Origin: CAVSUR01 sp963731285
GTDB taxonomy: Bacteria; Actinomycetota; Actinomycetes; Streptosporangiales; Streptosporangiaceae
DNA length: 64,000 nt
Assembly (NCBI GenBank): GCA_963731285.1
Contig: CAVSUR010000006.1
Location: 1-64,000 of the forward strand
Direction: 5' to 3'
The notes under the pieces were generated by a model, which did no database searches, was not told the origin of the DNA, and saw only the letters and a program-made list of their open reading frames with translations. Each line of letters starts with the position of its first letter. Position 1 is the stretch's first letter. Positions 53,532 through 63,254 of this stretch are shown piece by piece. A program made the translations under genes and the position numbers.

Positions 53532-54986
53532 GTGACGCATTCGCCTTCCGATCCGCCCCGGGTCCGCTTCGCGCCCTCGCCGACCGGCATGCTGCACGTC
53601 GGCAGCGCCAGGTCAGCCCTGTTCAACTGGGTCGTCGCCCGGCAGTCGGGCGGCGACCTGGTGCTGCGGATCGAGGACACCGACGCGGCGCGCAACCGGC
53701 CGGAGTGGACCGAGGGCATCATCAGCGTCGCTGGACTGGCTCGGCATCGGCCCGACCAGTACGAGGGCCCGTACATCCAGTCCGCCATCCTGCCGAGCAC
53801 CGGACGGCCGCGCCGCGGCTCTACCAGCAGGGCCGGGCCTACTTACTGCGACTGCACCCGCGAGGACGTGGTGTGGCCGGACCGGCGACCCGCACCGCGG
53901 CTACGACGGGTTCTGCCGGGACCGCGGCCTGGCCGCCGGCCCGGGCCGGGCGCTGCGGTTCCGGACCCCGACGAGGGCGCCACGGTGGTGAGTCGACCTG
54001 GTGCGCGGCAAGACCTCGTTCGACAACGCCGGGCTGGAGGACTTCGTCGATCGCCCGCGCCGACGGCTCGGTGCTGTTCCTGCTGGCCAACGTGGTCGAT
54101 GACATCGCTCAGCGGATCACGCACGTGATCAGGGCCGAGGAGCACCTGCCCAACACGCCCAAGCAGCAGCTGCTGTGGGAGGCGCTCGGGCCACGAGCCG
54201 CCGGTCTGGGCGCACGTGCCGATCATCGTTAACGAGAAGCGGCAGAAGCTGTCCAAGCGCCGGGACAAGGTCGCGCTGGAGGACTTCAGGGACGAGGGCT
54301 ACCTGGCCGCGGCCATGCGCAACTACCTGATGCTGCTCGGCTGGGCGCCGCGCGGGGATGCGGAGATCGTGCCGTGGGACGACGATCGAGTCCGAGTTCC
54401 GGCTGGCCGACGTCAACCTCTCGCCGGCGTTCTTCGACGTCAAGAAGCTGCGCGCGTTCAACGGCGAGTACATCAGGGCACTGCCGCCCGGCGAGTTCGC
54501 CCGGGCCTGCGGGCCGTGGCTGCAGCCGCCCGCCGCGCCCTGGCCGCCCGAGCGCTTCGATCCCGCGGTGTTCGCGGTGCTCGCGCCGCTGGCCCAGACC
54601 AGGGTCTCGCTGCTGTCGGAGATCACCGCGATGGTGGATTTCGCCTTCCTGGACGACCCGGCCGTCGAGGACGCGTCCTGGGCGAAGGCCATGAAGGAGC
54701 CCGGCGGCCGAGGTGCTGGCGGCGGCGCTGGCGGCCTTCACGTCCGTGCCCTGGCAGGCCGGGCCGCTGCGGGCCGCCCTGGAGGAGATCGGCGCCGGAT
54801 TCGGCATGTCGCTGGGCAAGGTCCAGGCGCCGGTCCGGGTCGCGGTCACCGGGCGGACGGTCGGGCCTGCCGCTGTTCGAGTCGCTGGAGGTCCTGGGCC
54901 GGCCCGAGACCCTGCGCCGCCTGCGCGCGGCCGCCGGCCGCCTCCGCCGCCCGGGGGGGACGACCCCCCGCCATCCCCCCGCGTAA
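53532..54986 (+). pseudogene. Glutamyl-tRNA synthetase paralogue, many frameshifts
   Basis: Opens well with RFAPSPTGMLHVGSARSALF (HIGH-type motif), then RIEDTDAARNRPEWTEGI. The frame changes near 53725 and again several times up to 54390. Pieces in different frames give YCDCTREDVV, HVIRAEEHLPNTPKQQLLWE, and VNEKRQKLSKRRDKVALEDF (KMSKS-type). A further change near 54700 precedes the anticodon-binding end. Total span fits a full 480-residue enzyme. The HIGH region differs from the usual actinobacterial GltX as I recall it, so this is probably a second, paralogous copy. Confidence 0.8.
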
Positions 54987-55021
54987 CCGGCCGCCCGGCC
55001 AGAAGGCCCGCGCGCTGTGGC

Positions 55022-56230
55022 TTACTGGCGCATCTCAGCAGCCGTCTGCTCAGGCTCGCGAGGCTTCCCGGGGCGACACAGCCACGCGCTGACGCCGAGG
55101 ATGCAGATAATCAGCGCCATCGGCAGATCGGTGCGCGGGCCCGCCGCGCCTACCAGCGGCGCGGCGGCAGCGCCGATGGCGAACTGGGCCAGGCCGAGCA
55201 TCCCGGACGCGCTACCGGCCAGGTCACCGTGCGCGGCCAGGGCCAGCGCGGTGGCGTTCGGCAGGATCAGCCCGATGCTGGCGACCATCACGAACAAGGC
55301 CGGCAAGATCAGCGGCAGGCCTGTCCCGGTAACCGCCGCGGCTAGCAGCGCGATGCCGCCGGCCGCGCCGAGCCGCTCAGGCCGAGGGTCAGCAGGGCAT
55401 GCAGCGACCAGCGCCCGACCAGGTGGCGCGACAGCTGCCCGGCGGCCACGATGCCCAGGCCGTTGATGGCGAACAGCGCGCTGAACAGCTGCGGCGAGAT
55501 CCCGAACATGGTCTGCAGCACGAACGGCGAGCCGGAGATGTAGGCGAACATGGCGCCGAACGCCAGTCCGCTGGCCAGGGCATAGCGGACGAACTGGTGA
55601 TCGGCGGCAAGCCGGGCCCCGTCCCGGAAGGTTTCCCGCAGGCCGCCGGTCCGGCGCCGGCCCGGCGGCAGTGTCTCCGGCAGCCCGAGCGCGGCCGCGG
55701 CCAGCAGCACGACCCCGATCAGCGCCAGCACCGCGAATACCCCGCGCCAGGACGTGACCCGCAGCAGCTGCGCGCCGATGACGGGCGCGGCGATCGGCGC
55801 CGCGCCGTTGATCATCAGCAGTAGCGCGTAGAACCTGGCCATCTGGTCGCCGGAGTACAGGTCGCGGACCATGGCCCGGGCGATCACGATGCCGGCCGCC
55901 CCGGCCAGTCCCTGCACCAGCCGCAGCGCGAGCAGCACCCCGATGCCGGGCGCGATGATGCACGCGGCGGAGGCCGCGGCGTACAGCCCGACCCCGGCCA
56001 GCAGCGGGCGCTTGCGGCCGCGGGCATCGCTGAGCGGCCCGGCCAGCAGCTGGCCGGCGGCCAGCCCGATCAGGCACCCGGTCAGGCTCAGCTGCGCCGC
56101 CGAAGGCGAGCAGTGCAGCGCCCGTGCCATCGACGGCAGCGCCGGCAGGTACATGTCGATCGACAGCGGCGCGAAGGAACTCAGCGCGGCCAGGATCAGG
56201 ATCAGCCGGGTCGTCCGGCCCGCGGCCCGC
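55022..56230 (-). pseudogene. Bcr/CflA-type MFS drug exporter, one frameshift
   Basis: Twelve-helix transporter. N-terminal part is intact with SFAPLSIDMYLPALPSMARA (the Bcr/CflA signature), GPLSDARGRKRPLLAGVGLY (motif A) and LRLVQGLAGAAGIVIARAMV. Near 55380 the frame changes, and the last helices (ILPALFVMVASIGLILPNAT, GLAQFAIGAAAAPLVG) lie in another frame ending at 55022. The start is uncertain: no ATG or GTG lies in frame close to the end of the GlxA-like gene at 56244. A single indel may be an assembly error. Confidence 0.78.
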
Positions 56231-56243
56231 TGGGCGAGCCCGG

Positions 56244-57248
56244 TTATGGGCGGCCGCCGGTCGTCGCGACGGCCCGGGCCCCGCCGCCCGAGCCGCGGAA
56301 CTGGCGCCGGTAGGAATGCGGCGTGGTCGCGCACCAGCTGCGGAAATGATGCCGCAGCGCCGTCGCGTTGCCGAAGCCGGCCTGGCCGGCGATGGTGTCC
56401 ACGGTCGCGTCGGTTTCCTCGAGCAGCTGCTGGGCGAGCAGGATGCGCTGCCCGGTCAGCCACCGCTGCGGTGTCGTGCCGGTCTCGGCCACGAACCGCC
56501 GGGCGAAGGTGCGCGGTGACATTGCCGCCCGGGCGGCCAGCTCGGGCACCGTCATCGGCTGCTCCAGGTTGCGCTCCATCCAGCCGATCATCTCGCCGAG
56601 CGTGTCGCAGGACGGCCCGGCTACCGGCCGCTCAACGTACTGGGCCTGGCCGCCGTCACGATGCGGCGGCACCACCATCCGCCGCGCGATGGCGTTCGCG
56701 ACCCGGCTGCCCTGCTCCTTGCGCACCAGGTACAGGCAGGCGTCGATGCCCGCCGCGGTGCCCGCGCTGGTGATGACCGGGCCGTCTTCGACGTACAGCA
56801 CCGACGGGTCCACCTTGGCCGCCGGGAACTGCCGGGCCAGCTGCTCGGTGTACCGCCAGTGCGTGGTGCAGCAGCGGTCGTCGAGCAGCCCCGCCGCGCC
56901 CAGCACGAACGCCCCGGTGCACACGCTCAGCACCCGGCCGCCGCGGTCCGCGCAGCGGCGCAGCGCGGCCAGCACCGGCTCGGGGAACGGCCGCCCGTGC
57001 CGTGCCCGGTCGTCATTGACGGCCGGGACGGTGATGAGATCGGCCGCTTCCAGCCGGTCCAGGCCGTGCGGGGTGTGCAGCGAGAATCCGATGTCCGATT
57101 GCAGCGGGCCTGGCCCGCCGGCCACCACCGCGAAGTCGTAGCCCGGCAGTCCGTCGTCGGTGCGGTCCGCGCCGAACACCTCGCACACCACCCCCAGCTC
57201 GAAGGGGGAGAAGCCGTCCAGCACGACGGCGGCCACGTTCTCCAGCAT
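56244..57248 (-). CDS. GlxA-type AraC-family regulator with DJ-1/PfpI domain
   Basis: 334 residues. N-terminal DJ-1/PfpI-like domain with VVLDGFSPFELGVVCEVFGA and the elbow cysteine in VLSVCTGAFVLGAAGLLDDR. C-terminal AraC helix-turn-helices: MTVPELAARAAMSPRTFARR and VDTIAGQAGFGNATALRHHF. Proteins of this type sense small molecules or oxidants and often control an adjacent transporter. The MFS exporter follows directly downstream on the same strand, so it may be the target. ATG at 57248. Frame intact. Confidence 0.93.
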   Translation of the reverse strand: MLENVAAVVLDGFSPFELGVVCEVFGADRTDDGLPGYDFAVVAGGPGPLQSDIGFSLHTPHGLDRLEAADLITVPAVNDDRARHGRPFPEPVLAALRRCADRGGRVLSVCTGAFVLGAAGLLDDRCCTTHWRYTEQLARQFPAAKVDPSVLYVEDGPVITSAGTAAGIDACLYLVRKEQGSRVANAIARRMVVPPHRDGGQAQYVERPVAGPSCDTLGEMIGWMERNLEQPMTVPELAARAAMSPRTFARRFVAETGTTPQRWLTGQRILLAQQLLEETDATVDTIAGQAGFGNATALRHHFRSWCATTPHSYRRQFRGSGGGARAVATTGGRP

Positions 57249-57342
57249 GCCGCCATCATGCCGCAGGATTGGCAGGATGTCACGCTAGCGCGGCATGACT
57301 GCCACTGGCCGGACCCCCGGCTGACCGGCGAGACTGGATGCC

Positions 57343-57630
57343 ATGACCACGAGCGAACCTCTCGGCAACGACCGGCCCGGGCAGGCCGGGGCGATGCGCC
57401 GGGCCACCGGGCCGCTGCGGCGGCTGGCCGGGCCCATCCGCGCCGCGCTGGCGGACTGCTGCTACGCCCAGCGGCGCATGCTGGAGCTGCGCACCGGAAC
57501 GGACAGTTACCTGACCCGGCCGGACCAGGCCCCCGACACCTACTCCGAGTTCCTGCTGCGCACCGCGGGCCAGCTGCGGCACGAGCCGTCGGCCGCACGG
57601 CGCGCCCGGACCGCCCCCCCGGCCCGCTGA
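57343..57630 (+). CDS. Small conserved-looking protein upstream of dipeptidase
   Basis: 95 residues. Helical centre RAALADCCYAQRRMLELRTG then TYSEFLLRTAGQLRHEPSAA and a basic tail. No domain known to me. It starts at an ATG at 57343 in the intergenic region divergent from glxA-like and ends 10 bp before the dipeptidase start, so they are almost certainly co-transcribed. Confidence 0.72.
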   Translation: MTTSEPLGNDRPGQAGAMRRATGPLRRLAGPIRAALADCCYAQRRMLELRTGTDSYLTRPDQAPDTYSEFLLRTAGQLRHEPSAARRARTAPPAR

Positions 57631-57640
57631 CGGCCGCGAC

Positions 57641-58816
57641 ATGACCCGGACTGGCCGCCCGCCCGGCCTGCCGCCGGTCTTCGACGGCCACAACGACCTG
57701 GCCTGGGCACTGCGCAAGGCCGGCCAGCGCGGCGCCGCGGCCGATCTGGCCGCGGGGATCGGCTTCACCCGCACCGATCTGCCCCGGCTGGCCGCGGGCG
57801 GGGTCGGCGCCCAGTTCTGGTCGGTGTACGTGCCGGCCGAGCTGGACGGCGAGGCCGCGGTGGTCACTACGCTGGAGCAGATCGACCTGGTGCGCCGGCT
57901 CATCGCGCGCTATCCGGACGCCCTGGAGCTGGCGCTGACCGCCGCCGACGTGCAGGCGATCATGGCCGCCGGCCGGGTGGCGTCGCTGCTCGGCGCCGAG
58001 GGCGGCCATTCGATCGCCGGCTCGCTCGCCGTCCTGCGCGGCCTGTATGCGCTGGGGGTCCGCTACCTCACGCTGACCCACAACCGCAACGTCGGCTGGG
58101 CCGACTCGGCGACGGACGAGCCGGCCGCGGGCGGGCTGACCGCGTTCGGCCGCGCGGTGGTCGCCGAGATGCAGCGGATCGGAATGCTGGTCGACCTGTC
58201 GCACGTCGCGGCGACGACCATGGCGGACGCGCTCGACGAGGCGGCGGCGCCGGTGATCTTCTCGCATTCCGGCGCTCGCGCCGTGTGCGACCATCCGCGT
58301 AACGTCCCCGACCAGATTCTGGCCCGGCTGCCCGGCAACGGCGGGGTGTGCATGGTCACCTTCGTGCCCGCGTTCGTCTCCCCGGCCTGCCGGGACTGGG
58401 AGCTGGAGCTCGCCGCCGAGGCCGGGCGGCGCGGCCTGGATTACCGGGATATGTCCAGCCGCGCGGACCTGCGCGACTGGGTGGCCGCGCACCCGTCACC
58501 GCGCGCGTCGGTGGCCGACGTCGCCGCCCACGCCGACCACGTCCGGCAGGTGGCCGGCCTGGCGCACGTCGGCCTCGGCGGTGATTACGACGGCACCGAT
58601 GAGCTGCCCGCCGGCCTGCAGGATGTGTCCTGCTACCCGGCCCTGCTGGCCGAGCTGCGCGGCCGCCGCTGGAGCGAGGACGACTGCGCCCTGCTGGCCA
58701 GCGGCAACATCCTGCGGGTCATGCGGGAGGCGGAGCGGGCCGCGCGCGAGATCTCCGCCCGGCGCGGTCCGCCGGACGCCGGCATGGCCGCGCTCGACGG
58801 GCCGCCGGTCAGCTGA
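57641..58816 (+). CDS. Membrane dipeptidase (M19 family, renal dipeptidase-like)
   Basis: 391 residues, complete. Zinc ligands follow the M19 pattern: His and Asp in VFDGHNDLAWAL, Glu in LLGAEGGHSIAG, His in VIFSHSGARAVCDHPRNVPD, and the substrate Asp in GLGGDYDGTDELP. No signal peptide, so likely cytoplasmic as in most actinomycetes. It cleaves dipeptides, D-amino acid containing ones included. ATG at 57641. Its 3' end overlaps the convergent DUF427 gene by 8 bp. Confidence 0.95.
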   Translation: MTRTGRPPGLPPVFDGHNDLAWALRKAGQRGAAADLAAGIGFTRTDLPRLAAGGVGAQFWSVYVPAELDGEAAVVTTLEQIDLVRRLIARYPDALELALTAADVQAIMAAGRVASLLGAEGGHSIAGSLAVLRGLYALGVRYLTLTHNRNVGWADSATDEPAAGGLTAFGRAVVAEMQRIGMLVDLSHVAATTMADALDEAAAPVIFSHSGARAVCDHPRNVPDQILARLPGNGGVCMVTFVPAFVSPACRDWELELAAEAGRRGLDYRDMSSRADLRDWVAAHPSPRASVADVAAHADHVRQVAGLAHVGLGGDYDGTDELPAGLQDVSCYPALLAELRGRRWSEDDCALLASGNILRVMREAERAAREISARRGPPDAGMAALDGPPVS

Positions 58817-59561
58817 AGTGCGTGCGCGGCCGTTCCTGCCGCTCGCCGTCGAGGTAGACGTCTACCTTCTCGTCATAGAAGCAGGCCAGCCCGGCGATCT
58901 TCTGGCTCTCGGGCAGCGGGGTCCGGTACATCCACACCACATCGGTGTGCACGGCCCGGCCGGTGTCCACCGACCAGTAGCTTGCCGTGCCCTTGTACGG
59001 GCAGTGGCTGGCCGTCGCCGACGGCCGCAGCAGGTGCATCTCGACATCGGCGAGCGGCAGGTAGTACCGCGGTGGCAGTCCGGTCTCGAACAAGATCCGC
59101 GGCTGCGCCGACTGCGCGGCCGTCATCCCGTCCAGCTCCACTCGCACCTGCCGCGAGCTGGCCAGGATGTCCACCCGGGTGTAGGGGTCGCGGGGATGGA
59201 CGTAGACCGGCTCGTCCTCCTCCAGCCACTCGGTCATCGCGTTCCAGTCCAGCCTGACCAGGCCGCGCAGCTGCTCAAGCGGCGACGCCGGATACTGCAG
59301 CGCCGCCCGCTCGGCCAGCCCGGCGGCGGTCTTGACGTGCAGCACCTCGCCGTCGCCCCGGCTCGGCGAGTGCGCGGACTCGCCTGCGGGGATCAGCGCG
59401 GCGCGCACGTCAGCGGCCGGGATGTAGTAGGTCGGGTAGTAAGGCCGCTCCCACACCAGGACCGGCGCCCGGGTGTCGGCGACCAGCTCGCCGCCAAGGT
59501 AGGCGCGGACCCGCTTGCGCCCCGGCTCGGTCCTGACGCTGCCGCGCGAGATACCGGTCAT
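58809..59561 (-). CDS. Double DUF427 protein
   Basis: 250 residues with two DUF427 modules. The first is near VRAYLGGELVADTRAPVLVW and PYYPTYYIPAADV; the second is near VRVELDGMTAAQSAQPRILF and PPRYYLPLADVEMHLLRPSA, with the conserved CPYKGTASYWSV and a final FYDEKVDVYLDGE. DUF427 forms a small beta-tent fold; function unknown. ATG at 59561. Convergent with the dipeptidase and divergent from ppx/gppA. Confidence 0.92.
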   Translation of the reverse strand: MTGISRGSVRTEPGRKRVRAYLGGELVADTRAPVLVWERPYYPTYYIPAADVRAALIPAGESAHSPSRGDGEVLHVKTAAGLAERAALQYPASPLEQLRGLVRLDWNAMTEWLEEDEPVYVHPRDPYTRVDILASSRQVRVELDGMTAAQSAQPRILFETGLPPRYYLPLADVEMHLLRPSATASHCPYKGTASYWSVDTGRAVHTDVVWMYRTPLPESQKIAGLACFYDEKVDVYLDGERQERPRTHFS

Positions 59562-59643
59562 GATTGCCCTCCCAGCGGATCGGCCCGCAGGCCCGGCTGC
59601 ACCGGTGCTGCGGGGTGCCCGCGGGCCGCAGTAGCGTCAGATT

Positions 59644-60573
59644 ATGCGACTGGGCGTGCTCGACGTCGGATCCAACACCGTGCACCTGCTCGTGGTGGAT
59701 GCGCATCAGGGCGCGCGGCCGCAGCCCGCGTACTCGCACAAGGCCGAGCTGCGGCTGATGGCCGTCCTGGACGACGCCAACCGCCTGACGCCGGAATGCG
59801 CCCAGCAGCTGCGCGCATTCGTCGACGAGGCACTGGAGATCGCCGAGGACAAGGGCGTCCAGGACATTCTGGCCTTCGCTACCTCGGCGGTGCGCGACGC
59901 CGCTAACGGGGACGAGGTACTGGCCTGGATCGAGGCGGAAACGCAGGTCAGCATCCGGGTCCTGTCCGGGCAGGATGAGTCGCGGCTGACGTTCCTGGCC
60001 GCCCGGCGCTGGTTCGGCTGGTCGTCGGGCCGGCTGCTGATGCTCGACATCGGCGGCGGCTCGCTGGAGATCGCGTCGGGCGTGGATGAGGAGCCCGCGG
60101 CCGCGGTGTCGCTGCCGCTCGGCGCCGGGCGGCTCACCCGGGACTGGCTCACCGGGGATCCGCCGTCTGCCAGTGAGGTGCGGCGGCTGCGCAAGCACGT
60201 CCGGGCCGAGATCGCCGCGATCGCCGGGCCGGTGCTGCGGGACGGGCGGCCTGACCAGGCGGTAGCGACGTCGAAGACATTCCGGCAGCTCGCCAGGATC
60301 GCGGGCGCGGCGCCGTCCAGCGACGGCCCGTACGTCCCGCGGCTGCTGCGGCACGCGGACGTTACCGAGCTGGCCCGGCGGCTGGCCCGTACCTCGGCGG
60401 CTGAGCGGGCGCAGCTGTCGGGCGTCTCCCGCGGCCGGGCGCCGCAGCTGATCGCGGGCGCGATCGTGGCGGACGCGGCCATGGACCTGTTCGAGCTCGG
60501 CGACCTGGAGATCTGCCCCTGGGCCCTGCGCGAGGGCGTTATCTTGCGCCGGCTCGATGCCCTCCCCGGTTAG
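59644..60573 (+). CDS. Ppx/GppA-family exopolyphosphatase or pppGpp phosphatase
   Basis: 309 residues of the ASKHA fold: phosphate loop 1 in LGVLDVGSNTVHLLVVDA, loop 2 in MLDIGGGSLEIASG, the acidic residue region in VLSGQDESRLTFLAARRWF, and AVATSKTFRQLARIAGA. The length matches the short actinobacterial Ppx1 type, which lacks the C-terminal HD-like domain. It degrades polyphosphate or pppGpp; which one is not decided by sequence alone. ATG at 59644. The last 4 bp overlap the convergent kinase-like gene. Confidence 0.94.
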   Translation: MRLGVLDVGSNTVHLLVVDAHQGARPQPAYSHKAELRLMAVLDDANRLTPECAQQLRAFVDEALEIAEDKGVQDILAFATSAVRDAANGDEVLAWIEAETQVSIRVLSGQDESRLTFLAARRWFGWSSGRLLMLDIGGGSLEIASGVDEEPAAAVSLPLGAGRLTRDWLTGDPPSASEVRRLRKHVRAEIAAIAGPVLRDGRPDQAVATSKTFRQLARIAGAAPSSDGPYVPRLLRHADVTELARRLARTSAAERAQLSGVSRGRAPQLIAGAIVADAAMDLFELGDLEICPWALREGVILRRLDALPG

Positions 60574-61901
60574 CGACGCGGTTCCGGTCTGGTGCCGGTC
60601 ACCAGCCACATCTGCACCCGGGTGCCACCGAGCGGGGCGCGGTCGACGCGCAGCTCGCCGCCGGTGGACTCGGCCACCTCCCGGGCGATCTGCAGGCCTG
60701 ACCGGCGGTCTCCGGGCTCAAGCACCCGCTTCGGGTCGTCGATGCCGGGACCCGCATCGGCAAAGGTGATGACCGCGCCGCCGTCGCCGGCGTGCAGGGC
60801 CACCACGAACCGGGTGCCCGCGGCAGTGTGCTGGAAGATATTGCCGAGCAGCGCGTCGGCGGCAGCGGTCAGGCCGGTGTGCGTCACCGGCACCCAGACC
60901 GGGCTGCCGGCTCCGGCCAGGCTGCGCGGCCGGTGCTCTCGGTCAGCCCGCCCCGACCAGGACGCCAGCCGCTCGGTCAGCACCCGGGCCGCGTCACAGC
61001 GCGCCTCTTCTGCTACGGATTCCGTCTGTTCGGGCACCGGCCCTGTCCCCGCGTCGGCCGCCGGCTGCTCGGGCTCCGGCTCCGGCTCAGATGAGGCCAG
61101 TCCAGCACTCGCCTGCGGAGCCTGCGGAGCCGTCTCCGCAGGCTCCCGGTCGGCAGGCTCGGCTGATGCCGGACTGGCGGGGTCCGGCGGCGGCCCCGGC
61201 GCCTTGGCGATCGGCTGGTAACCGGGTCCGAGCAGCTGGTCGAGCCGCTCGGCGAGTGCGTTCAGGACCACCGCGGCTGACCTGATTTCCGGCGGCCCGG
61301 TGACCGCGCTGCGCACGCTCAGGTCGCCTGCGGCCATCGCGTCCGCCGCAGTCCCGAGCTCCCGGGCCGGGGCGGTGATCCGCACGCCCAGCCGGTCGCC
61401 GACGAAGACCGATGCGGCGATCAGGCATATCGCGACCCCCGACATGGCCACCCAGGACGAGGCCACGCCGTGCGCGACCACGGCCGACGGCAGGAAGACC
61501 TCGATGATCGCCGTGCGGTGATTCAGGGCGACCGGCTGGAGCACGACATAGCCCCCCGGCACCGGCTCGCTGACCGGCTGGATCTCGACGGCCGCAGACT
61601 CGATGGCGGCCGTCGTCGCCCGTGGCCGACCGTAGAGAACCTGGCCGGCCCCGCTGCTTTCGGCCACGTAAATCGCTATCTGGTCGGCTGCGGCCGCGCT
61701 GGTGTTCTTTACCGAGTCGCGCAGCGTCGCCGGATTCTGGTTGAGCGCCAGCACCGGCTCGATGGCGGCGGCCTCGACCTGCGCGGCGCTGAACGCGCGG
61801 TCCCGGGCGAAGTCGCTGACCAGGATGGCCAGCGGGACCAGGAATGCCGTGGCGACCATGGCCGCCACGGCGGCGCAGACCAGCGCGAGCCTGCCTCTCA
61901 C
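60570..61901 (-). CDS. Sensor-kinase-like membrane protein lacking the HisKA domain
   Basis: 443 residues. Two membrane helices (LVCAAVAAMVATAFLVPLAI and WVAMSGVAICLIAASVFVGD) flank an extracellular sensor of about 130 residues. A HAMP-like segment (RITAPARELGTAADAMAAGD) follows. Where a HisKA dimerisation/phospho-acceptor helix is expected there is instead a Pro/Glu-rich linker, then ARVLTERLASWSGRAD and a HATPase domain with ADALLGNIFQHTAAGTRF (N box), ITFADAGPGIDD (G1) and GDRRSGLQIAREVAE (G2). It may bind ATP but has no obvious histidine to phosphorylate. No response regulator is adjacent. Confidence 0.85.
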   Translation of the reverse strand: MRGRLALVCAAVAAMVATAFLVPLAILVSDFARDRAFSAAQVEAAAIEPVLALNQNPATLRDSVKNTSAAAADQIAIYVAESSGAGQVLYGRPRATTAAIESAAVEIQPVSEPVPGGYVVLQPVALNHRTAIIEVFLPSAVVAHGVASSWVAMSGVAICLIAASVFVGDRLGVRITAPARELGTAADAMAAGDLSVRSAVTGPPEIRSAAVVLNALAERLDQLLGPGYQPIAKAPGPPPDPASPASAEPADREPAETAPQAPQASAGLASSEPEPEPEQPAADAGTGPVPEQTESVAEEARCDAARVLTERLASWSGRADREHRPRSLAGAGSPVWVPVTHTGLTAAADALLGNIFQHTAAGTRFVVALHAGDGGAVITFADAGPGIDDPKRVLEPGDRRSGLQIAREVAESTGGELRVDRAPLGGTRVQMWLVTGTRPEPRR

Positions 61902-62192
61902 CGGGGCAGGCTCCCGCCGCGCGTGCTTCCCGGGCCGCAGCTGGGCGGGGCCGCGGGCGGCCGGGCGCGATGTGCGGGCATGGCACCGCCTGGAGAAGGT
62001 GGCCGGACCATGTAGGAAACCGTATTCAGTTGCGGCCTCCGCCGTGTCATCGTCACGCCGGCCCGGTACGGAAGGCCCGGGAACGCGTCCTGGGACGTGG
62101 TGGCCCGGTCCGGGATGCGGACTTCCGGATCATGCGACGAGGCCGGGCACGCCATCTTGCCTCGCTGCCCGGCCTCGCGGCCGGTGCCCAGG

Positions 62193-63254
62193 CTAGTCCG
62201 GGATGACCCGGCCGGCCGAGGCGTCATCGGCGGCTGCCGCCGCGTGCTTCACCGCGCTGTTCCCGTGCCGGCCGGCCTCCCGGCTGACGGCGTCCGGTGC
62301 TGCGCTGGCCGCCCGCGCGGCGCTGACTGGTCCGCGGGCGTCTGCGGCGGCGGAACCGCGCTGCACCTCGCCGGCCACCGCGGGCTCGTTCCTGGCCGCG
62401 CTCTGCTGCCCGATCCCGGGCTTGGCCGGCCCGGTCGCGTGCCTGCCGTCAGCGCCGCCCTGCTTGGGCTGGTGCCCGAGCGCCCCGGCGACTGCCTTGT
62501 TGACCTCATCCTCCAGCGAGCCGCGCGAGTTCTCGCCCGCGACCAGCGTGGTGACCACGTCACGGATCTCGGTGAGCCGCCTGATCGCCTCGGTGTGCCG
62601 GGACGTCAGCAGGTTCAGGCGGCGCTCGGCGCCGTCGTGGATAGCGGTGGCCCGTGCGGTCGCCTCGTCCAGCTGCTGCTTGGCCTGCGCCTTGGCCGCG
62701 GCGACAGCGTTCTCCGCGTGCTTGTTGGCTTCGGCGACCACCCGGTCGGCCTCGGTCCTGGTGGCGGTGCGCATCTTCTCCGCCTCTGCCCGGGCGGTGG
62801 CGACCGAGTGCTCGGCCTGCTCCTGGGCGGCGCTCAGCATCCGCTCTGCCTGGTCCTGCGCCTCGGCCCTGATCTTGTCCGTCTCGGCCTTGGTGTCGGC
62901 GCGCTGCTTGTCGGTCTCGGCCTTGGTGGCGTCCCGCAGCCTGGTGATCTCATCACCCGCCCGGTTCCGCTGTGCCTTGGCCTCTTCGTCCGCCAGCTTG
63001 AGTATCTGGCCGACGCGCTCGCTGATCTCCTCGTGCGCCGGCTTGTCCGCCGACTCCTGCCGGGCTGTGGCCAGGTCGTGCCGCAGCCGCTCGCTGTCGT
63101 CGATCGCCTGCGAAAGCCGGTCCTCCAGGTCGCGGATCTGGCTGCGGCTCCTGGCTACGAACTCATCGACCCGGCGACGGCTGTAGCCGCGCATCTCGCG
63201 CTCGAAGAGATCTTCAGAACCGGGGTCATTAAGGAGTTCGCTGTGCTCACTCAT
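62193..63254 (-). CDS. DivIVA/FilP-like coiled-coil protein
   Basis: 353 residues from an ATG at 63254. A short N-terminal part contains EREMRGYSRRRVDEFVARSR, the DivIVA-type N-terminal motif, then about 220 residues of heptad-rich coiled coil (AEAEKMRTATRTEADRVVAE, NKHAENAVAAAKAQAKQQLD) and a low-complexity Ala/Gly/Gln tail. In streptomycetes such proteins are cytoskeletal and organise polar growth. The longer frame from 63437 has no gene-like features before this start. Single gene. Confidence 0.86.
   Translation of the reverse strand: MSEHSELLNDPGSEDLFEREMRGYSRRRVDEFVARSRSQIRDLEDRLSQAIDDSERLRHDLATARQESADKPAHEEISERVGQILKLADEEAKAQRNRAGDEITRLRDATKAETDKQRADTKAETDKIRAEAQDQAERMLSAAQEQAEHSVATARAEAEKMRTATRTEADRVVAEANKHAENAVAAAKAQAKQQLDEATARATAIHDGAERRLNLLTSRHTEAIRRLTEIRDVVTTLVAGENSRGSLEDEVNKAVAGALGHQPKQGGADGRHATGPAKPGIGQQSAARNEPAVAGEVQRGSAAADARGPVSAARAASAAPDAVSREAGRHGNSAVKHAAAAADDASAGRVIPD

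Noticed and set aside
61087..61986. Minus-strand frame overlapping the sensor-like gene
   Set aside because: Arg/Gly-rich shadow; the adjacent frame encodes membrane helices and a HATPase domain.
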